DNA of 64,000 nt from positions 124,001 through 188,000 of the forward strand of contig NZ_NISX01000002.1 in the NCBI RefSeq assembly GCF_002591895.1, given 5' to 3'. Origin of the DNA: Lacimicrobium alkaliphilum. GTDB taxonomy: Bacteria; Pseudomonadota; Gammaproteobacteria; Enterobacterales; Alteromonadaceae. The position numbers and the translations under genes were made by a program. Positions 1-9,229 of this stretch are shown piece by piece (within the stretch, counting starts at the first letter, position 1; each line of letters begins with the position of its first letter). The notes under the pieces were generated by a model. That model was not told the origin of the DNA. It ran no database searches and saw nothing but the letters and a program-made list of their open reading frames with translations.

Positions 1-1
1 G

Positions 2-703
2 ACTATGCGACGTGGGCGCGAGACTGCCAATGAACTTTTTGGCAATCAGGCCAGTGTGTTGGTGGGTGATTTTCTGTATACCCGTTCTTTTCAGATGATG
101 GTCAGCCTTGAACGCATGCGGGTAATGGAGATTCTCTCCGATGCCACCAATGTGATTGCCGAAGGTGAAGTATTGCAATTGATGAACTGTAATGATCCGC
201 AGATTAGTGAACAACGCTATATGCAGGTGATTTACAGTAAAACCGCTCGCTTATTCGAGGCAGCCACCCAACTCGCTGCGATACTGACAGACCAGGACTC
301 TACAACAGAAAGGGCTTTGCAAGACTACGGACGCTATCTGGGCACCGCCTTTCAGCTTATCGATGATGTGCTGGATTATGACGCCGACAGTGATAAAACC
401 GGTAAGAACATCGGTGATGATCTGGCAGAGGGTAAACCCACATTGCCACTGCTTTACGCCATGTGGCATGGTAACCCTGAGCAAGCCGCGATGATCCGCC
501 GGGCCATAGAAAAAGGCGATGGTCTGGCAGATCTTACCCCCATCTTGCAGACCATGACAGAAACCGGCGCGCTGGACTATACCCGCGAAAAAGCGATTCA
601 GGCCTCCGAGCAGGCCATTGACGCTATCGAAAAGGTTGCCGACAGTGAATATAAACAGGCGTTAATAGCACTCGCGCGTCTGTCTGTGCAACGGGATGCA
701 TAA
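2..703 (+). CDS. ispB: Octaprenyl diphosphate synthase, C-terminal part (5' truncated by window edge)
   Basis: This is the 3' two-thirds of a trans-isoprenyl diphosphate synthase, which condenses isopentenyl diphosphate onto farnesyl diphosphate to make the C40 side chain of ubiquinone/menaquinone. The reading frame is open at the left edge, so the true start and the first aspartate-rich motif lie outside the window. Visible are the RRGRETANELFGN stretch and the second aspartate-rich motif in FQLIDDVLDYDAD, followed by GKNIGDDLAEGKPTLPLLYAM, all characteristic of long-chain all-trans polyprenyl synthases of the IspB type. The protein ends in a normal C-terminus (QRDA). Function is cytoplasmic. 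Assignment to IspB rather than IspA rests on the NELFGN and GDFLYTRSFQMM signatures. Confidence 0.93.
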   Translation, partial: TMRRGRETANELFGNQASVLVGDFLYTRSFQMMVSLERMRVMEILSDATNVIAEGEVLQLMNCNDPQISEQRYMQVIYSKTARLFEAATQLAAILTDQDSTTERALQDYGRYLGTAFQLIDDVLDYDADSDKTGKNIGDDLAEGKPTLPLLYAMWHGNPEQAAMIRRAIEKGDGLADLTPILQTMTETGALDYTREKAIQASEQAIDAIEKVADSEYKQALIALARLSVQRDA

Positions 704-716
704 CCGGCACAGCATT

Positions 717-736
717 AGGCGGATTCTGCTCCGCCT
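717..736. terminator. Hairpin after ispB
   Basis: A 7-bp perfect inverted repeat (AGGCGGA / TCCGCCT, 6-base loop) lies 13 bases after the ispB stop. An overlapping alternative stem (TCTGCTC with GAGCAGA further right) is also possible. There is no following T-run, so intrinsic termination is only a guess. Confidence 0.3.
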
Positions 737-773
737 GGGTGAGCAGAGTCCGGGCATAATAGCCTCTGCAAGA

Positions 774-1772
774 TCATCTGTTATCGCCTGGATACACCAA
801 ACCCACCTGCTTTCTGGCTTGTTCTATCACCGAAAGAACAGACTGGCTGAAAGACCAGCTGTTGATATCTGATTCAATACTTCCCCGCTTAATCAACTGC
901 ACAAAATGCTCGATTTCATATCGCATAATGTCCAGATCCTGTTCAACACCCAGGTTCTCTACCGTTCCATCGTTCAAATACAACCGAATCTTTTTTATGA
1001 AAGAGACAAAGTCTATTTCAATCCTGCCAAGTTCCCCCTGAATTTCAGTGATGTTGTGCCCGTTGGAGATTTTCGAACAACTGATACTGGCTTGTTTGTC
1101 TGCATAATCAAGCAGCAGGTCTGTTGCTCCATCAACACCGGAGTCCAAAAAAAGACTGTTTGCCTGAATCTTGTCTGGCACTCCCCACAAATCAATTACC
1201 GGGCTTAGCGGATAAATGCCTAAATCCATTAACGCACCATTCGAAAACTCAGGCATAAACGTATTGATCGATTGCCCTTGCTTGTATAAATCGTATCTTG
1301 AAGAATACTGGCAATATTGCCCGATATATTTCCTGGGTACACCAATACGATGAAGCTGCTCTTTCAACACTTTGTAGTTAGGCATATGGGTAGTGAGTAA
1401 CGCTTCCATAAAACAGCGTTGATTCTGTCTGGCCGCAGCGTAAATACGTTCAAGCTCGGAGACATTGGTAGCAGAGGGCTTTTCTCCCAGAACATGCTTG
1501 CCAGCATTTAATAGTAATACCGCCTGCTCACAATGCAGAGCATTTGGTGAAGCAACATATACCGCATCAATCTCCTTATCCCGGGCGAGACTCTCTATAT
1601 CGGTATAGATTTTCACCGGTTCCGCACCATCAAGGTGCCTTTCAATAAAACGCTCAGCACTTTGAGTTTTCCTCGAATGAACTGCATGCAACGCGACTTC
1701 AGGAACCTTCTTCGCCGCACGGACAAAGCCCCCGGAAATTACATTGGTACCAATAATGCCAAATCTCACCAT
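774..1772 (-). CDS. Gfo/Idh/MocA-family NAD(P)-dependent oxidoreductase
   Basis: This is a dinucleotide-dependent oxidoreductase of the Gfo/Idh/MocA family, which usually oxidises or isomerises sugars, inositols or sugar nucleotides in the cytoplasm. The N-terminus (MVRFGIIGTNVISGG) has the Rossmann glycine pattern. The family EKP motif with catalytic lysine appears as GEKPSATN near residue 95, followed by the C-terminal alpha/beta domain. I place the start at the ATG at 1772, because an AAAGAGG Shine-Dalgarno sits 6 bases upstream; an in-frame TTG 18 bases earlier lacks one. At 332 residues it has normal family length. It is a single gene convergent with ispB, and the substrate cannot be read from sequence. 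Confidence 0.85.
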   Translation of the reverse strand: MVRFGIIGTNVISGGFVRAAKKVPEVALHAVHSRKTQSAERFIERHLDGAEPVKIYTDIESLARDKEIDAVYVASPNALHCEQAVLLLNAGKHVLGEKPSATNVSELERIYAAARQNQRCFMEALLTTHMPNYKVLKEQLHRIGVPRKYIGQYCQYSSRYDLYKQGQSINTFMPEFSNGALMDLGIYPLSPVIDLWGVPDKIQANSLFLDSGVDGATDLLLDYADKQASISCSKISNGHNITEIQGELGRIEIDFVSFIKKIRLYLNDGTVENLGVEQDLDIMRYEIEHFVQLIKRGSIESDINSWSFSQSVLSVIEQARKQVGLVYPGDNR

Positions 1773-1953
1773 ACCTATCCTCTTTACCAATAACCGTTTT
1801 TTTAATACTGCCAGTTAGCAGGTCATTACGACTTTGAATCTGGCGGCTATTCTATCTTCCATGGTACATTCTTATACCTTCAAGCCCCATGCCCACAATT
1901 ATGGGTTTGAAACCCCGCGCCAGTTCCTGAATCGGCTCAAATGGCACAAGGGC

Positions 1954-1978
1954 AAAAAAAACCGGCTTTCGCCGGTTT
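1954..1978 (-). terminator. Rho-independent terminator of mdh
   Basis: The hairpin is AAACCGGC-TTTC-GCCGGTTT at 1959-1978. On the minus strand it is followed by a run of seven or more T (the A-run at 1954-1961 on the plus strand). It lies 27 bases beyond the mdh stop and is a textbook intrinsic terminator. Confidence 0.9.
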
Positions 1979-2004
1979 ATTGTTAACTGGAATTAACGCA
2001 TTTT

Positions 2005-2940
2005 TCAGCCGTTAACAAACTCTTCGCCAAGGGTAATATCACCACGCAGCCCCTCCAGCATATCCTGCTTGGCTTTTTCTTCAAAGTCACTCAGTTCGCC
2101 ATAGGGCAGCACTTCATCAACACCATCTTTACACAGACGAACCGGATGAGAGAAGAAGCGCGCATCATCAGAGTTAGTTTCAACATAAGTGTATTCCACT
2201 ACGTTTTCACCGCGCATCGCCGCCACAAGTGAAAGGCAGAACCGGGCAGCCGCCTGCCCCATCGAAAGTGTTGCTGAGCCGCCGCCAGCTTTGGCTTCTA
2301 CCACTTCGGTACCGGCATTCTGAATCCGGTGCGTCAGACTTTCGATTTCTTCGTCAGAGAACTCCACCCCTTCAACCTGTGACAACAATGGCAGAATAGT
2401 AGTACCGGAGTGACCGCCGATGACCGGCACATGCACATTGGCCGGGTTCAGGCCTTTAAGTTCTGCCACAAAGGTCTCGGCCCGGATCACATCCAATGTG
2501 GTGACACCGAACAACTTGTTCTTGTTATATACGCCTTTTGCTTTGAGGGCTTCGGCGGCAATAGCTACCGTTGTATTTACCGGGTTAGTAATCACACCAA
2601 TACAGGCTTCGGGACAATTGTCAGCGGCAGCTTCAACCAGATTTTTCACAATCCCAGCATTGATATTAAACAGGTCTGAACGATCCATACCCGGTTTACG
2701 GGGCACACCTGCCGGAATCAGCACAATATCTGCACCTTTGAGTGCATCAGCCAGATCGTCTTTACCAAAGCCCTGTACTTTTACATCAGTAGGAATGTGA
2801 CTCAGATCAACAGCCACACCTGGCACGACAGGGGCAACATCGTACAAAGATAAGGCCGAGCCCGCTGGTAACTGGGTTTTAAGCAATAAAGATAAGGCCT
2901 GGCCAATTCCACCAGCAGCACCTAGAACCGCTACTTTCAT
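2005..2940 (-). CDS. mdh: Malate dehydrogenase
   Basis: This TCA-cycle enzyme interconverts malate and oxaloacetate with NAD+. At 311 residues it has the standard length of gammaproteobacterial Mdh. The N-terminus [14 protein letters not shown] holds the GxxGxxG NAD-binding motif. Other signatures are [17 protein letters not shown] (mobile loop arginines), [16 protein letters not shown] and the catalytic histidine in [15 protein letters not shown]. An upstream in-frame extension to 2976 is rejected because the ATG at 2940 has an AGGAGA Shine-Dalgarno 6 bases upstream and matches the family start. It is divergent from argR, the usual arrangement in Vibrio, Shewanella and Alteromonas relatives. 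Confidence 0.97.
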   Translation of the reverse strand: MKVAVLGAAGGIGQALSLLLKTQLPAGSALSLYDVAPVVPGVAVDLSHIPTDVKVQGFGKDDLADALKGADIVLIPAGVPRKPGMDRSDLFNINAGIVKNLVEAAADNCPEACIGVITNPVNTTVAIAAEALKAKGVYNKNKLFGVTTLDVIRAETFVAELKGLNPANVHVPVIGGHSGTTILPLLSQVEGVEFSDEEIESLTHRIQNAGTEVVEAKAGGGSATLSMGQAAARFCLSLVAAMRGENVVEYTYVETNSDDARFFSHPVRLCKDGVDEVLPYGELSDFEEKAKQDMLEGLRGDITLGEEFVNG

Positions 2941-3184
2941 GATTTTCTCCTGTGAATGGTAATCATTGCTGAGCATCAGCTTGCGCTACCCGTAGCAAAA
3001 AGAGGCCTTTCGACGGGCAGCAGTAATTGAATAAATATGCCGGCAAAGTCTACTGTCTGACGGTCGCCTTAGCAAGTACAAGCGGTTCCTGCGGAGCCAA
3101 ATAAGGCGCGACAACTCGCCTGTGGCCCCGCCATATCTGTTGTCTGTAGTGACATAAGACTATGGTATAGCAGGTTAAGGTAAG

Positions 3185-3190
3185 TATAAT
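3185..3190 (+). promoter_or_regulatory. Putative -10 element of argR
   Basis: A perfect TATAAT sits 30 bases before the argR ATG. No good -35 hexamer is seen at 17 bp, so this is a weak promoter call. The 280-bp mdh-argR spacer otherwise shows only single TGAAT half-sites (2953, 3028), not a full ARG box. Confidence 0.35.
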
Positions 3191-3220
3191 AATGCGAATT
3201 GTGTAAACAGCGGACTCAAT

Positions 3221-3682
3221 ATGACAGCCAAACAAGACGACCTGATAAAATCTTTCAAAACCTTTCTCAAAGCAGAAAACTTTGGCTCGCAAGGAGAGAT
3301 AGTCGAAGCACTCAAAGAGCAGGGCTTTGAAAATATCAGTCAGTCCAAGGTGTCGAGAATGCTGAGCAAATTCGGCGCAGTTCGCACCCGCAATGCACGC
3401 GGCGATATGGTTTACTGCCTGCCGCCGGAGCTGGGTATGCCCACAGCCAAAAGCCCGCTCAAACAACTGGTGCTGGATATTGTGCACAACAATGTAATGG
3501 TCATCATTCGTACCAGTCCTGGGGCTGCCCAGTTAATTGCACGCCTGCTCGATTCACTGGGTAAAGCAGATGGTGTATTGGGTACTATTGCCGGTGATGA
3601 CACCATTTTTATCGCACCGGCTGATATCAATCGCATAGAAGAAACCCGCAAGCGGGTGGAGACGTTATTTGAGAATGTCTAA
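3221..3682 (+). CDS. argR: Arginine repressor
   Basis: This is an arginine-responsive transcriptional repressor, hexameric in characterised relatives, that controls arginine biosynthesis and catabolism. At 153 residues it matches the family (about 156). The N-terminal winged helix covers roughly residues 1-75 and includes the recognition segment [25 protein letters not shown]. The C-terminal oligomerisation and arginine-binding domain carries the conserved [14 protein letters not shown] and [11 protein letters not shown] segments. It is divergent from mdh, as in many gammaproteobacteria. Its stop codon is followed directly by a heptamer repeat. Confidence 0.96.
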   Translation: MTAKQDDLIKSFKTFLKAENFGSQGEIVEALKEQGFENISQSKVSRMLSKFGAVRTRNARGDMVYCLPPELGMPTAKSPLKQLVLDIVHNNVMVIIRTSPGAAQLIARLLDSLGKADGVLGTIAGDDTIFIAPADINRIEETRKRVETLFENV

Positions 3683-3685
3683 TTA

Positions 3686-3727
3686 GTGCTGAGTGCTGAG
3701 TGCTGAGTGCTGAGTGCTGAGTGCTGA
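3686..3727. repeat. Heptanucleotide tandem repeat (GTGCTGA)x6
   Basis: Six perfect tandem copies of GTGCTGA begin three bases after the argR stop codon. The copies are identical, suggesting recent slippage or expansion. A second heptamer array lies 39 bp further right, at the end of the convergent gene. Confidence 0.95.
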
Positions 3728-3766
3728 AAAATCTTGACATAACACACTAATATAACAACATTTTCT

Positions 3767-3787
3767 CATCATTCATCATTCATCATT
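3767..3787. repeat. Heptanucleotide tandem repeat (CATCATT)x3
   Basis: Three perfect copies of CATCATT (AATGATG on the minus strand) overlap the stop codon of the EEP-family gene at 3783. Together with the GTGCTGA array it fills the spacer between two convergent genes. Confidence 0.9.
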
Positions 3788-4949
3788 CGGCCATCGCCAG
3801 ATCCAACCATACTAACCGGTGATCGGACGACGCATTACGATCTTTAATCAAGCGGTACAAAGTATCACTCTGTGTTGGCCAGAATACGCCGCCCTCTTTA
3901 ATTTTCCAGCCGTGTTGTGAAGGCAATACATAATCAGGGCGCATACGCCATGCGGCGGTATGCATCGCACCCAGAGGGTTTTGCGGGCTGTGCAGTGCAC
4001 CTCCCTCACTTCTGGGTACAAAACTGCCGTGAACCTCAGGATGAGTCAGCAGGTTTACTATGGGCTGTTTAAAAGCGTCACCCTCGGTTTGTGAAGCATT
4101 AAGATCGCCCAGAATCACAAAACGCTCTCCCTTAAAGCCGCCTTTAGTACCTTTGTCATCGTAGATATAAGCGGCTTTATTGTCGCTGCTTAAATAATCT
4201 ACCCAAAACCGGATTTCATCATGATTTCGTTTGCCATTGCGGTTTTCAGGCCCGTCAAATACCGGCGGTGTCGGGTGGCTGGCAAGAATATGCACCCGCT
4301 TGCCACCCACATCAATGGGTACATCCCAGTGGGATTTAGAAGAAAGCCGCAGAACCTGTTGTGCCTGTTCTGAAAACCAGGGCTTCCCCTGATCATCCAT
4401 CACCGTCGTCATCAGGTTGTCTGGCATATCTTTCCATAAAAACCGCTGAAAGGTGCGCACATCGTCTTTGAGGATCGGAAAACGGCTTAACAATGCCATA
4501 CCATACTGGCCCGGATAGAGCCCAAAACCAAAGGCATCGCCGCCGCTACCAGAGGCCACGCCATCGCCATCTAAATCATGGCCGGAATCCACCCCGGTAT
4601 TCACCGGCGCAATATAAAAATACGGATAATCAATCGCCTCAGCGCCAGATTGTGGCTGGTTCAGGTAATGTTTCACAAAGGCCTGGATGCCTTTTTGAGC
4701 ATCGGGATGGTAGTCAAATTCATTCAGCAGCAATATATCCGGCCGGACACGCTGAATAATCTCCGCGATATTACCAATCTGCGGATGCTCTCCAGTAGCC
4801 AGGTGAGCAAACATCTCCTCGCCGGAAACGTGCGTGCCTCGGGGCACATAATTCTCTGCCTCCATGCTTACGTTAAAGGTGGCTACGCGGATTTCCATAG
4901 CTGACGCACCTCCTATCATTAAAATAAATAGTAATATCAGGTTTTTCAT
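3783..4949 (-). CDS. Secreted endonuclease/exonuclease/phosphatase (EEP) family protein
   Basis: This is a predicted exported member of the EEP fold (DNase I, sphingomyelinase and inositol-phosphatase relatives). A signal peptide is clear: MKNLILLFILMIGGASA, with cleavage before MEIRVATFN. The mature part carries the fold's hallmarks: RVATFNVSM (first metal-site strand), LLLNEFD (catalytic Glu), VILGDLNAS (metal and active-site Asp/Asn) and the terminal SSDHRLVWLDL (catalytic Asp-His pair). Its 388 residues fit a single-domain EEP protein with inserts. The substrate could be nucleic acid, phospholipid or another phosphodiester and is not determined here. It is downstream of the Oar-like receptor on the same strand but separated by a terminator. 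The stop lies inside a heptamer repeat. Confidence 0.82.
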   Translation of the reverse strand: MKNLILLFILMIGGASAMEIRVATFNVSMEAENYVPRGTHVSGEEMFAHLATGEHPQIGNIAEIIQRVRPDILLLNEFDYHPDAQKGIQAFVKHYLNQPQSGAEAIDYPYFYIAPVNTGVDSGHDLDGDGVASGSGGDAFGFGLYPGQYGMALLSRFPILKDDVRTFQRFLWKDMPDNLMTTVMDDQGKPWFSEQAQQVLRLSSKSHWDVPIDVGGKRVHILASHPTPPVFDGPENRNGKRNHDEIRFWVDYLSSDNKAAYIYDDKGTKGGFKGERFVILGDLNASQTEGDAFKQPIVNLLTHPEVHGSFVPRSEGGALHSPQNPLGAMHTAAWRMRPDYVLPSQHGWKIKEGGVFWPTQSDTLYRLIKDRNASSDHRLVWLDLAMAE

Positions 4950-4977
4950 TATTAACCCTTAAGACTTAATCGAACAG

Positions 4978-5005
4978 AAAAAAGCCGACTGCAAGCAGCC
5001 GGCTT
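4978..5005 (-). terminator. Rho-independent terminator of the Oar-like receptor gene
   Basis: The hairpin pairs AAGCCG with CGGCTT and CTGC with GCAG (one mismatch between them) at 4982-5005. On the minus strand it is followed by a T-run (A-run 4978-4983 on the plus strand). It starts 24 bases after the receptor stop. Confidence 0.85.
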
Positions 5006-5029
5006 CTAATATGTCCGATTAAATACAGA

Positions 5030-8000
5030 CTAGAACTTATAGTTAATGCCTAAACGCATTTCCCATAAAGACGCATCACCTTGACGACTTTCTGGTGACG
5101 TATCACCTAAACGCGCAGTATTGAAAGAGACTTCCTTTAAAACCCCCCAGTCATCACTGATCAAGTTGGTAAGATTATCAATCGTTAAACTAATTGATGC
5201 AGAGTGGTCTTCAGTAAACGCAGGAATTTCTTGCCTTACCGCGATATCAACTTTCGTCCACCAGCCACTTTCTTCACTATTACGGTCTACACCAATAGGC
5301 AGTACGTTATCGCTACCTAAGTAAGGCGTGTAACCAAACACACTATTACCATCCGTACGAACGAAGCTGTAAGGACGACCCGATTGAGTTAATGCATACA
5401 GATTAAAGCGTGTATCTAATCCAGAGATTAGCTCTACTACATAACTAAAGTCTGCAGTAAAACGGTGCTCAATATTCCAATCCGACAATGACGAAACATC
5501 TTCATTCGGATTAGTGAAGGCTCTGTATTGGTAGTTAGAGTATGCAACCGAGCTGGTCATGGGTTGTACATCTTCAGCATGGTTATAGGAATAACCGGCG
5601 ACCAGACGCAAGCCATTATCCCAGGATTTTTCCATCGTTCCCGTTAATGAATAAGACGTAGACACTTCGCCAGAATTGGTTAACTCAAAAGAACCATAGC
5701 CATTCCTGTCGTAGTCAATATAGCCTTCGTCGTTAAAGCCGACTTCTTCTATACCAACGTACTTGATCATCGCCTGGTCTTGGGTAAACGTCACTAATAA
5801 ATCTGCATTGAGAACATAATCGGTATCGGTTACGTGGGTGATACCCGCTGATACTTTCCATTCACTTGGCATGTCAAAATCTGGGTCCAGATTATTGGAT
5901 TCAAAATTCCCAGCTTCGCCACTATCCATTAATGCATCAAGTTCTGACGGAACACCATACCCAGGCCCAACAGGTGCACCATCTTCAACATTTACCCAGA
6001 CAACATCATCATCAAACACGCTACGACTGCCATCGTGGTAACCAAAATCTTCGCCATCAACTTCTCCCCCTGATACATTGGTACCAGAGTAGTTATTTGA
6101 CATCCATACATTAGGGTTACCACCTGAGAACAAGCCAATACCACCGCGCAACTCGGTGTTGTCGCTTAAGGTATAATTAAGACCAATACGAGGTTGCAGC
6201 AAACTGACGCCATCTAAGTTGGCAGAATTGCTGTAGCCATTCTGTGCAAGAAACTCTGCATTCTCTTCAGGGTAATCAGATGACGTTATCCAATCGTAGC
6301 GTAAGCCGGCAATGACCTTTAAATCATCTGTCAGGTAAAACTCATCCTGAATATATGTACTATGAGATGTGTATCCCCACTCTGCTGCCCTGTCGTTAAT
6401 ATCACCTGAATAAGCATTACCATACTCAATATCGCTGGCGTAACCACTTTCGAAGTCTGCAATACTATCGAAAGAAAGTGACGTTTCAGCATGTTGCACA
6501 AAGATATTAAATACATCCAGGGTGTCACTTTCGTAACCGAAGGTAAGAGTATGGCCGTTATCAAGGTAATAATTACCGCGGAACATCATACTCAACGCAT
6601 CCCAATCAAGGTCATTGACTTGACGACTATCGTCTGACCCCAAATAAACCGTCATGTCATCTAAAAAGAGTTTAATCTCGCCAAAATCATTACCGCCTAA
6701 CGTGCCGTCACCTGTTAATGAGTTTTGACGATTATCGAGATCAGTATAAGCAACACGCACTTCGGTAGAGAGTTTATCTGTCCAGTCAGAATAAAGTACC
6801 GCTGAGTATGACGACATTTCTGCGCCACGTTCGTACAAATGACTAGACAACTCAAACTCATCAGAATCACCATCTGATTGAGAAAAGTTATTTCCATCAT
6901 TGTAGTTATACGTCAAAGATGCACGATGTTGTTCGTTAATATTCCAGTCTAATTTAACTAACAGTTTTTCATCTTCATTTGCAAGACTTGAAGGAACTGA
7001 GCCTGGATCAAACTTATATAAATCATTAGAAATACGTATGATGTCATCTAGTTGAGCCTGGGTAAGAGCAATTTCATTCACTGCACCTGAACCAGCGACT
7101 CCGCGGTCAAACAAATTAGCACCATCTAACTTTTCGTAAGCAGCAAATATAAATAATGTGTCTTTAATAATTGGTGCACCGATGGTGAAACCATAACGTT
7201 TCTCTGTGTAATCACCAATATTAATGTCGTCGCCTTCTAAAGAATCACCTTTCAGATCATTACTACCATAATCATAGAAAGCGGTTCCATGAACTTCGTT
7301 TGTCCCTGTTTTACTGACTGCACTGATATTACATGCTGAGAAGCCGCCGTAGATAACATCGAACGGCGCAATTTGCACAGAAACCCCTTCAATCGCATCA
7401 AAAGAAAATGGCATTCTTTCTGTTGGATAACCGTTAGAGTTGAGACCAAACAAATCATTCATCCGTACACCATCAACAGTCAAGCTGTTGAACCGGGGGC
7501 TTTTACCCACACACTGAATTCCACCACTCCCCCCTTCGTTGACATAGACACGGGGATCAATTCTGACGATATCATTAATGTCTCGGTTGATGGCCGGGGC
7601 ATTTTCTAATGTCGTAAGGTCAAAGTTGGCAGATGGACCGTTCTTACCAAAAGATAAACTGGCAACCTGAGACGCAGTCACTGATATTGTTTCAATATTA
7701 TCTGCAGGTTCCAGAGTACGATTAATCGATGCGGTTTCACCCAAACTTAAGTAAACCCCTTCGATACTCTGATCAGCAAAACTATCTGAATCCAACTCAA
7801 TTTTATACGGTCCGCCAACCCGAAGACCATCCAGGTTAAAAGCCCCAGCAGAATTAACTACAACTGTTTTAACCGCACCTGTAGGTACGTGAGTGACTTT
7901 CACCATAGTACCTGATGCCGGGTTGCCATTTGGCCCGACGATGTTACCAGTCATACCTGATGAGGTTTCCTGCGCCACAACACCTGCGGACAGCCCTACA

Positions 8001-8050
8001 GTCATGGCTACCGCGAGCGCTACGCGATTTAGCTTGGATTTTATCAACAT
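5030..8050 (-). CDS. Oar-like TonB-dependent receptor with N-terminal carboxypeptidase-regulatory-like domain
   Basis: This is a 1006-residue outer-membrane protein. A signal peptide (VALAVAMTVGLSAGVVAQ) is followed by a carboxypeptidase-regulatory-like beta-sandwich at about residues 32-115 (GNIVGPNGNPASGTMVKV...). Next come a plug domain (FGKNGPSANFDLTTLENAPAINRD, then RFNSLTVDGVRMNDLFGLNSNG) and a long beta-barrel ending in the aromatic C-terminus MRLGINYKF. The order matches Oar/OmpA-related receptors of Myxococcus, Xanthomonas and Alteromonas. Such proteins are proposed to transport or secrete large substrates; the ligand here is unknown. The start has a GGAAAA Shine-Dalgarno. A 29-bp inverted repeat lies 74 bases upstream, and a terminator isolates the transcript. 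Confidence 0.9.
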   Translation of the reverse strand: MLIKSKLNRVALAVAMTVGLSAGVVAQETSSGMTGNIVGPNGNPASGTMVKVTHVPTGAVKTVVVNSAGAFNLDGLRVGGPYKIELDSDSFADQSIEGVYLSLGETASINRTLEPADNIETISVTASQVASLSFGKNGPSANFDLTTLENAPAINRDINDIVRIDPRVYVNEGGSGGIQCVGKSPRFNSLTVDGVRMNDLFGLNSNGYPTERMPFSFDAIEGVSVQIAPFDVIYGGFSACNISAVSKTGTNEVHGTAFYDYGSNDLKGDSLEGDDINIGDYTEKRYGFTIGAPIIKDTLFIFAAYEKLDGANLFDRGVAGSGAVNEIALTQAQLDDIIRISNDLYKFDPGSVPSSLANEDEKLLVKLDWNINEQHRASLTYNYNDGNNFSQSDGDSDEFELSSHLYERGAEMSSYSAVLYSDWTDKLSTEVRVAYTDLDNRQNSLTGDGTLGGNDFGEIKLFLDDMTVYLGSDDSRQVNDLDWDALSMMFRGNYYLDNGHTLTFGYESDTLDVFNIFVQHAETSLSFDSIADFESGYASDIEYGNAYSGDINDRAAEWGYTSHSTYIQDEFYLTDDLKVIAGLRYDWITSSDYPEENAEFLAQNGYSNSANLDGVSLLQPRIGLNYTLSDNTELRGGIGLFSGGNPNVWMSNNYSGTNVSGGEVDGEDFGYHDGSRSVFDDDVVWVNVEDGAPVGPGYGVPSELDALMDSGEAGNFESNNLDPDFDMPSEWKVSAGITHVTDTDYVLNADLLVTFTQDQAMIKYVGIEEVGFNDEGYIDYDRNGYGSFELTNSGEVSTSYSLTGTMEKSWDNGLRLVAGYSYNHAEDVQPMTSSVAYSNYQYRAFTNPNEDVSSLSDWNIEHRFTADFSYVVELISGLDTRFNLYALTQSGRPYSFVRTDGNSVFGYTPYLGSDNVLPIGVDRNSEESGWWTKVDIAVRQEIPAFTEDHSASISLTIDNLTNLISDDWGVLKEVSFNTARLGDTSPESRQGDASLWEMRLGINYKF

Positions 8051-8123
8051 TGTGTTTTCCTAGTTTCAGTTTTTATGTGCAAACAGAGTTTAGTTGGAGT
8101 TTATTGCAAATTCATGTCGCTTC

Positions 8124-8152
8124 GAGTGCTGTACCGCCAGTTAACAGCACTC
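8124..8152. promoter_or_regulatory. Perfect 9-bp inverted repeat upstream of the Oar-like receptor
   Basis: GAGTGCTGT and ACAGCACTC are separated by 11 bases, 74-102 bases upstream of the receptor start in the divergent spacer with the PhnD-like gene. It could be a regulator dimer site or a 5'-leader hairpin; the regulator is unknown. Confidence 0.5.
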
Positions 8153-8332
8153 TCACACCTTGTACAGAAATCATCCACTCCTTCAGATTTCAGTTACAAA
8201 TTCTCCTCTGTCAGGGGAAAATAGAAAGGCCTCATAAAGATTCATAACTTCTTGTTCATATTTCTTCCAAATCAATAACTTACTAAATATGGGTAATATT
8301 ACTTATTGAAACAAGTAAAGTTAACTGTTCAA

Positions 8333-9229
8333 ATGTTTAGCATTACTTATCTGGTTAGACCTTTTATGCTGCACCCTGGCTTGACCTGGTCAAAAACTTC
8401 ACTGATTTTCCTGGCGTTGCTCCTTTGCAGCATAGTGTGGCTAGTGGCACAAGCTCTACATCTGAGCGCACCACCCGAATTCTCACCTGTTATTCAGCGC
8501 CATACCGAATGTAGTACGGAACAGAACGGTAATTCAAGTGCATTAATTCTGTTTATCAACACCGAGTCAGTGGCCCGGAACCTTTCCCGGGCTTTATGTG
8601 CAAATAGCGTTGTAGGTAAACAATTCGGCAGCGTCAAAGCGTTCTGGAGTCATAGTGAGGCGCAGGTACTGCAGTTTGTCGGTAAAGGGGTGGCAGATTT
8701 AGCCCTGGTCAAGGAAAACTTACTTGAAGCTGTTCAGGGGGAGACAACCTATGGCTACAAAATGGTCGCAGCCTACCCGGATTACTCAGCCTATTTAATC
8801 GCCATGCGCGAAAAACCGGTAATCTCCAAAGAGTATCTCATCGGCAAGAGGCTGGGGCTGCTGGACTACCCGACCAGCCGTTCAGGCCACATTATTCCTA
8901 TACAGTTATTCAAGTCCCTGAATCTGCCGCTGGATAACATGCAGATTACGTATGCGAACTCTCATACCGAATTGCGTAATCTGCTGACTTCGGATCAGGT
9001 GGATATCATTTCTTCATTCTGGCGTGAGAGTGATCAGGCCATTCTGTCAAAAAATTATATTACGCCCATTGAACAAGCTGTAAGTGGCACCAAGTGGTAT
9101 CTCAAAATGGATACCAACAATATCGATCTGTTCTGCGCGGTACAGCAAACTCTGATTGATATCGCCAAAAACCAGAATTCCAGTTACTTTAGTCGCCTTA
9201 CCACAGAGCCCAGCTGTCATGTTGAATAA
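8333..9229 (+). CDS. Membrane-anchored PhnD-like (phosphate/phosphonate type) substrate-binding protein
   Basis: This is a predicted periplasmic-binding-protein fold anchored by an uncleaved N-terminal helix (SLIFLALLLCSIVWLVAQAL, roughly residues 22-41 counted from 8333). The body resembles PhnD/transferrin-like binding domains: a strand-helix beginning LILFINTESVARNLSRAL, then VGKGVADLALV, IGKRLGLLDYPTSRSGHIIP, and ELRNLLTSDQVDIISSFWRES. No ABC permease or ATPase is adjacent, so a sensory rather than transport role is plausible (inference). The start is uncertain: TTG 8306, ATG 8333 and ATG 8366 are in frame and none has a strong Shine-Dalgarno. The 3' end overlaps the next gene by 11 bases, indicating translational coupling. 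Confidence 0.72.
   Translation: MFSITYLVRPFMLHPGLTWSKTSLIFLALLLCSIVWLVAQALHLSAPPEFSPVIQRHTECSTEQNGNSSALILFINTESVARNLSRALCANSVVGKQFGSVKAFWSHSEAQVLQFVGKGVADLALVKENLLEAVQGETTYGYKMVAAYPDYSAYLIAMREKPVISKEYLIGKRLGLLDYPTSRSGHIIPIQLFKSLNLPLDNMQITYANSHTELRNLLTSDQVDIISSFWRESDQAILSKNYITPIEQAVSGTKWYLKMDTNNIDLFCAVQQTLIDIAKNQNSSYFSRLTTEPSCHVE

Noticed and set aside
2941-3220. ARG box for ArgR autoregulation
   Set aside because: Only single TGAAT half-sites (2953, 3028) were found, without a properly spaced ATTCA partner.
3686-3787. CRISPR-like array
   Set aside because: The units are 7 bp and contiguous with no spacers; these are simple tandem repeats.
4362-8050. Mobile-element origin for the Oar-like receptor region
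   Set aside because: No transposase, terminal inverted repeats or target duplications were seen, and flanking genes are ordinary chromosomal ones.
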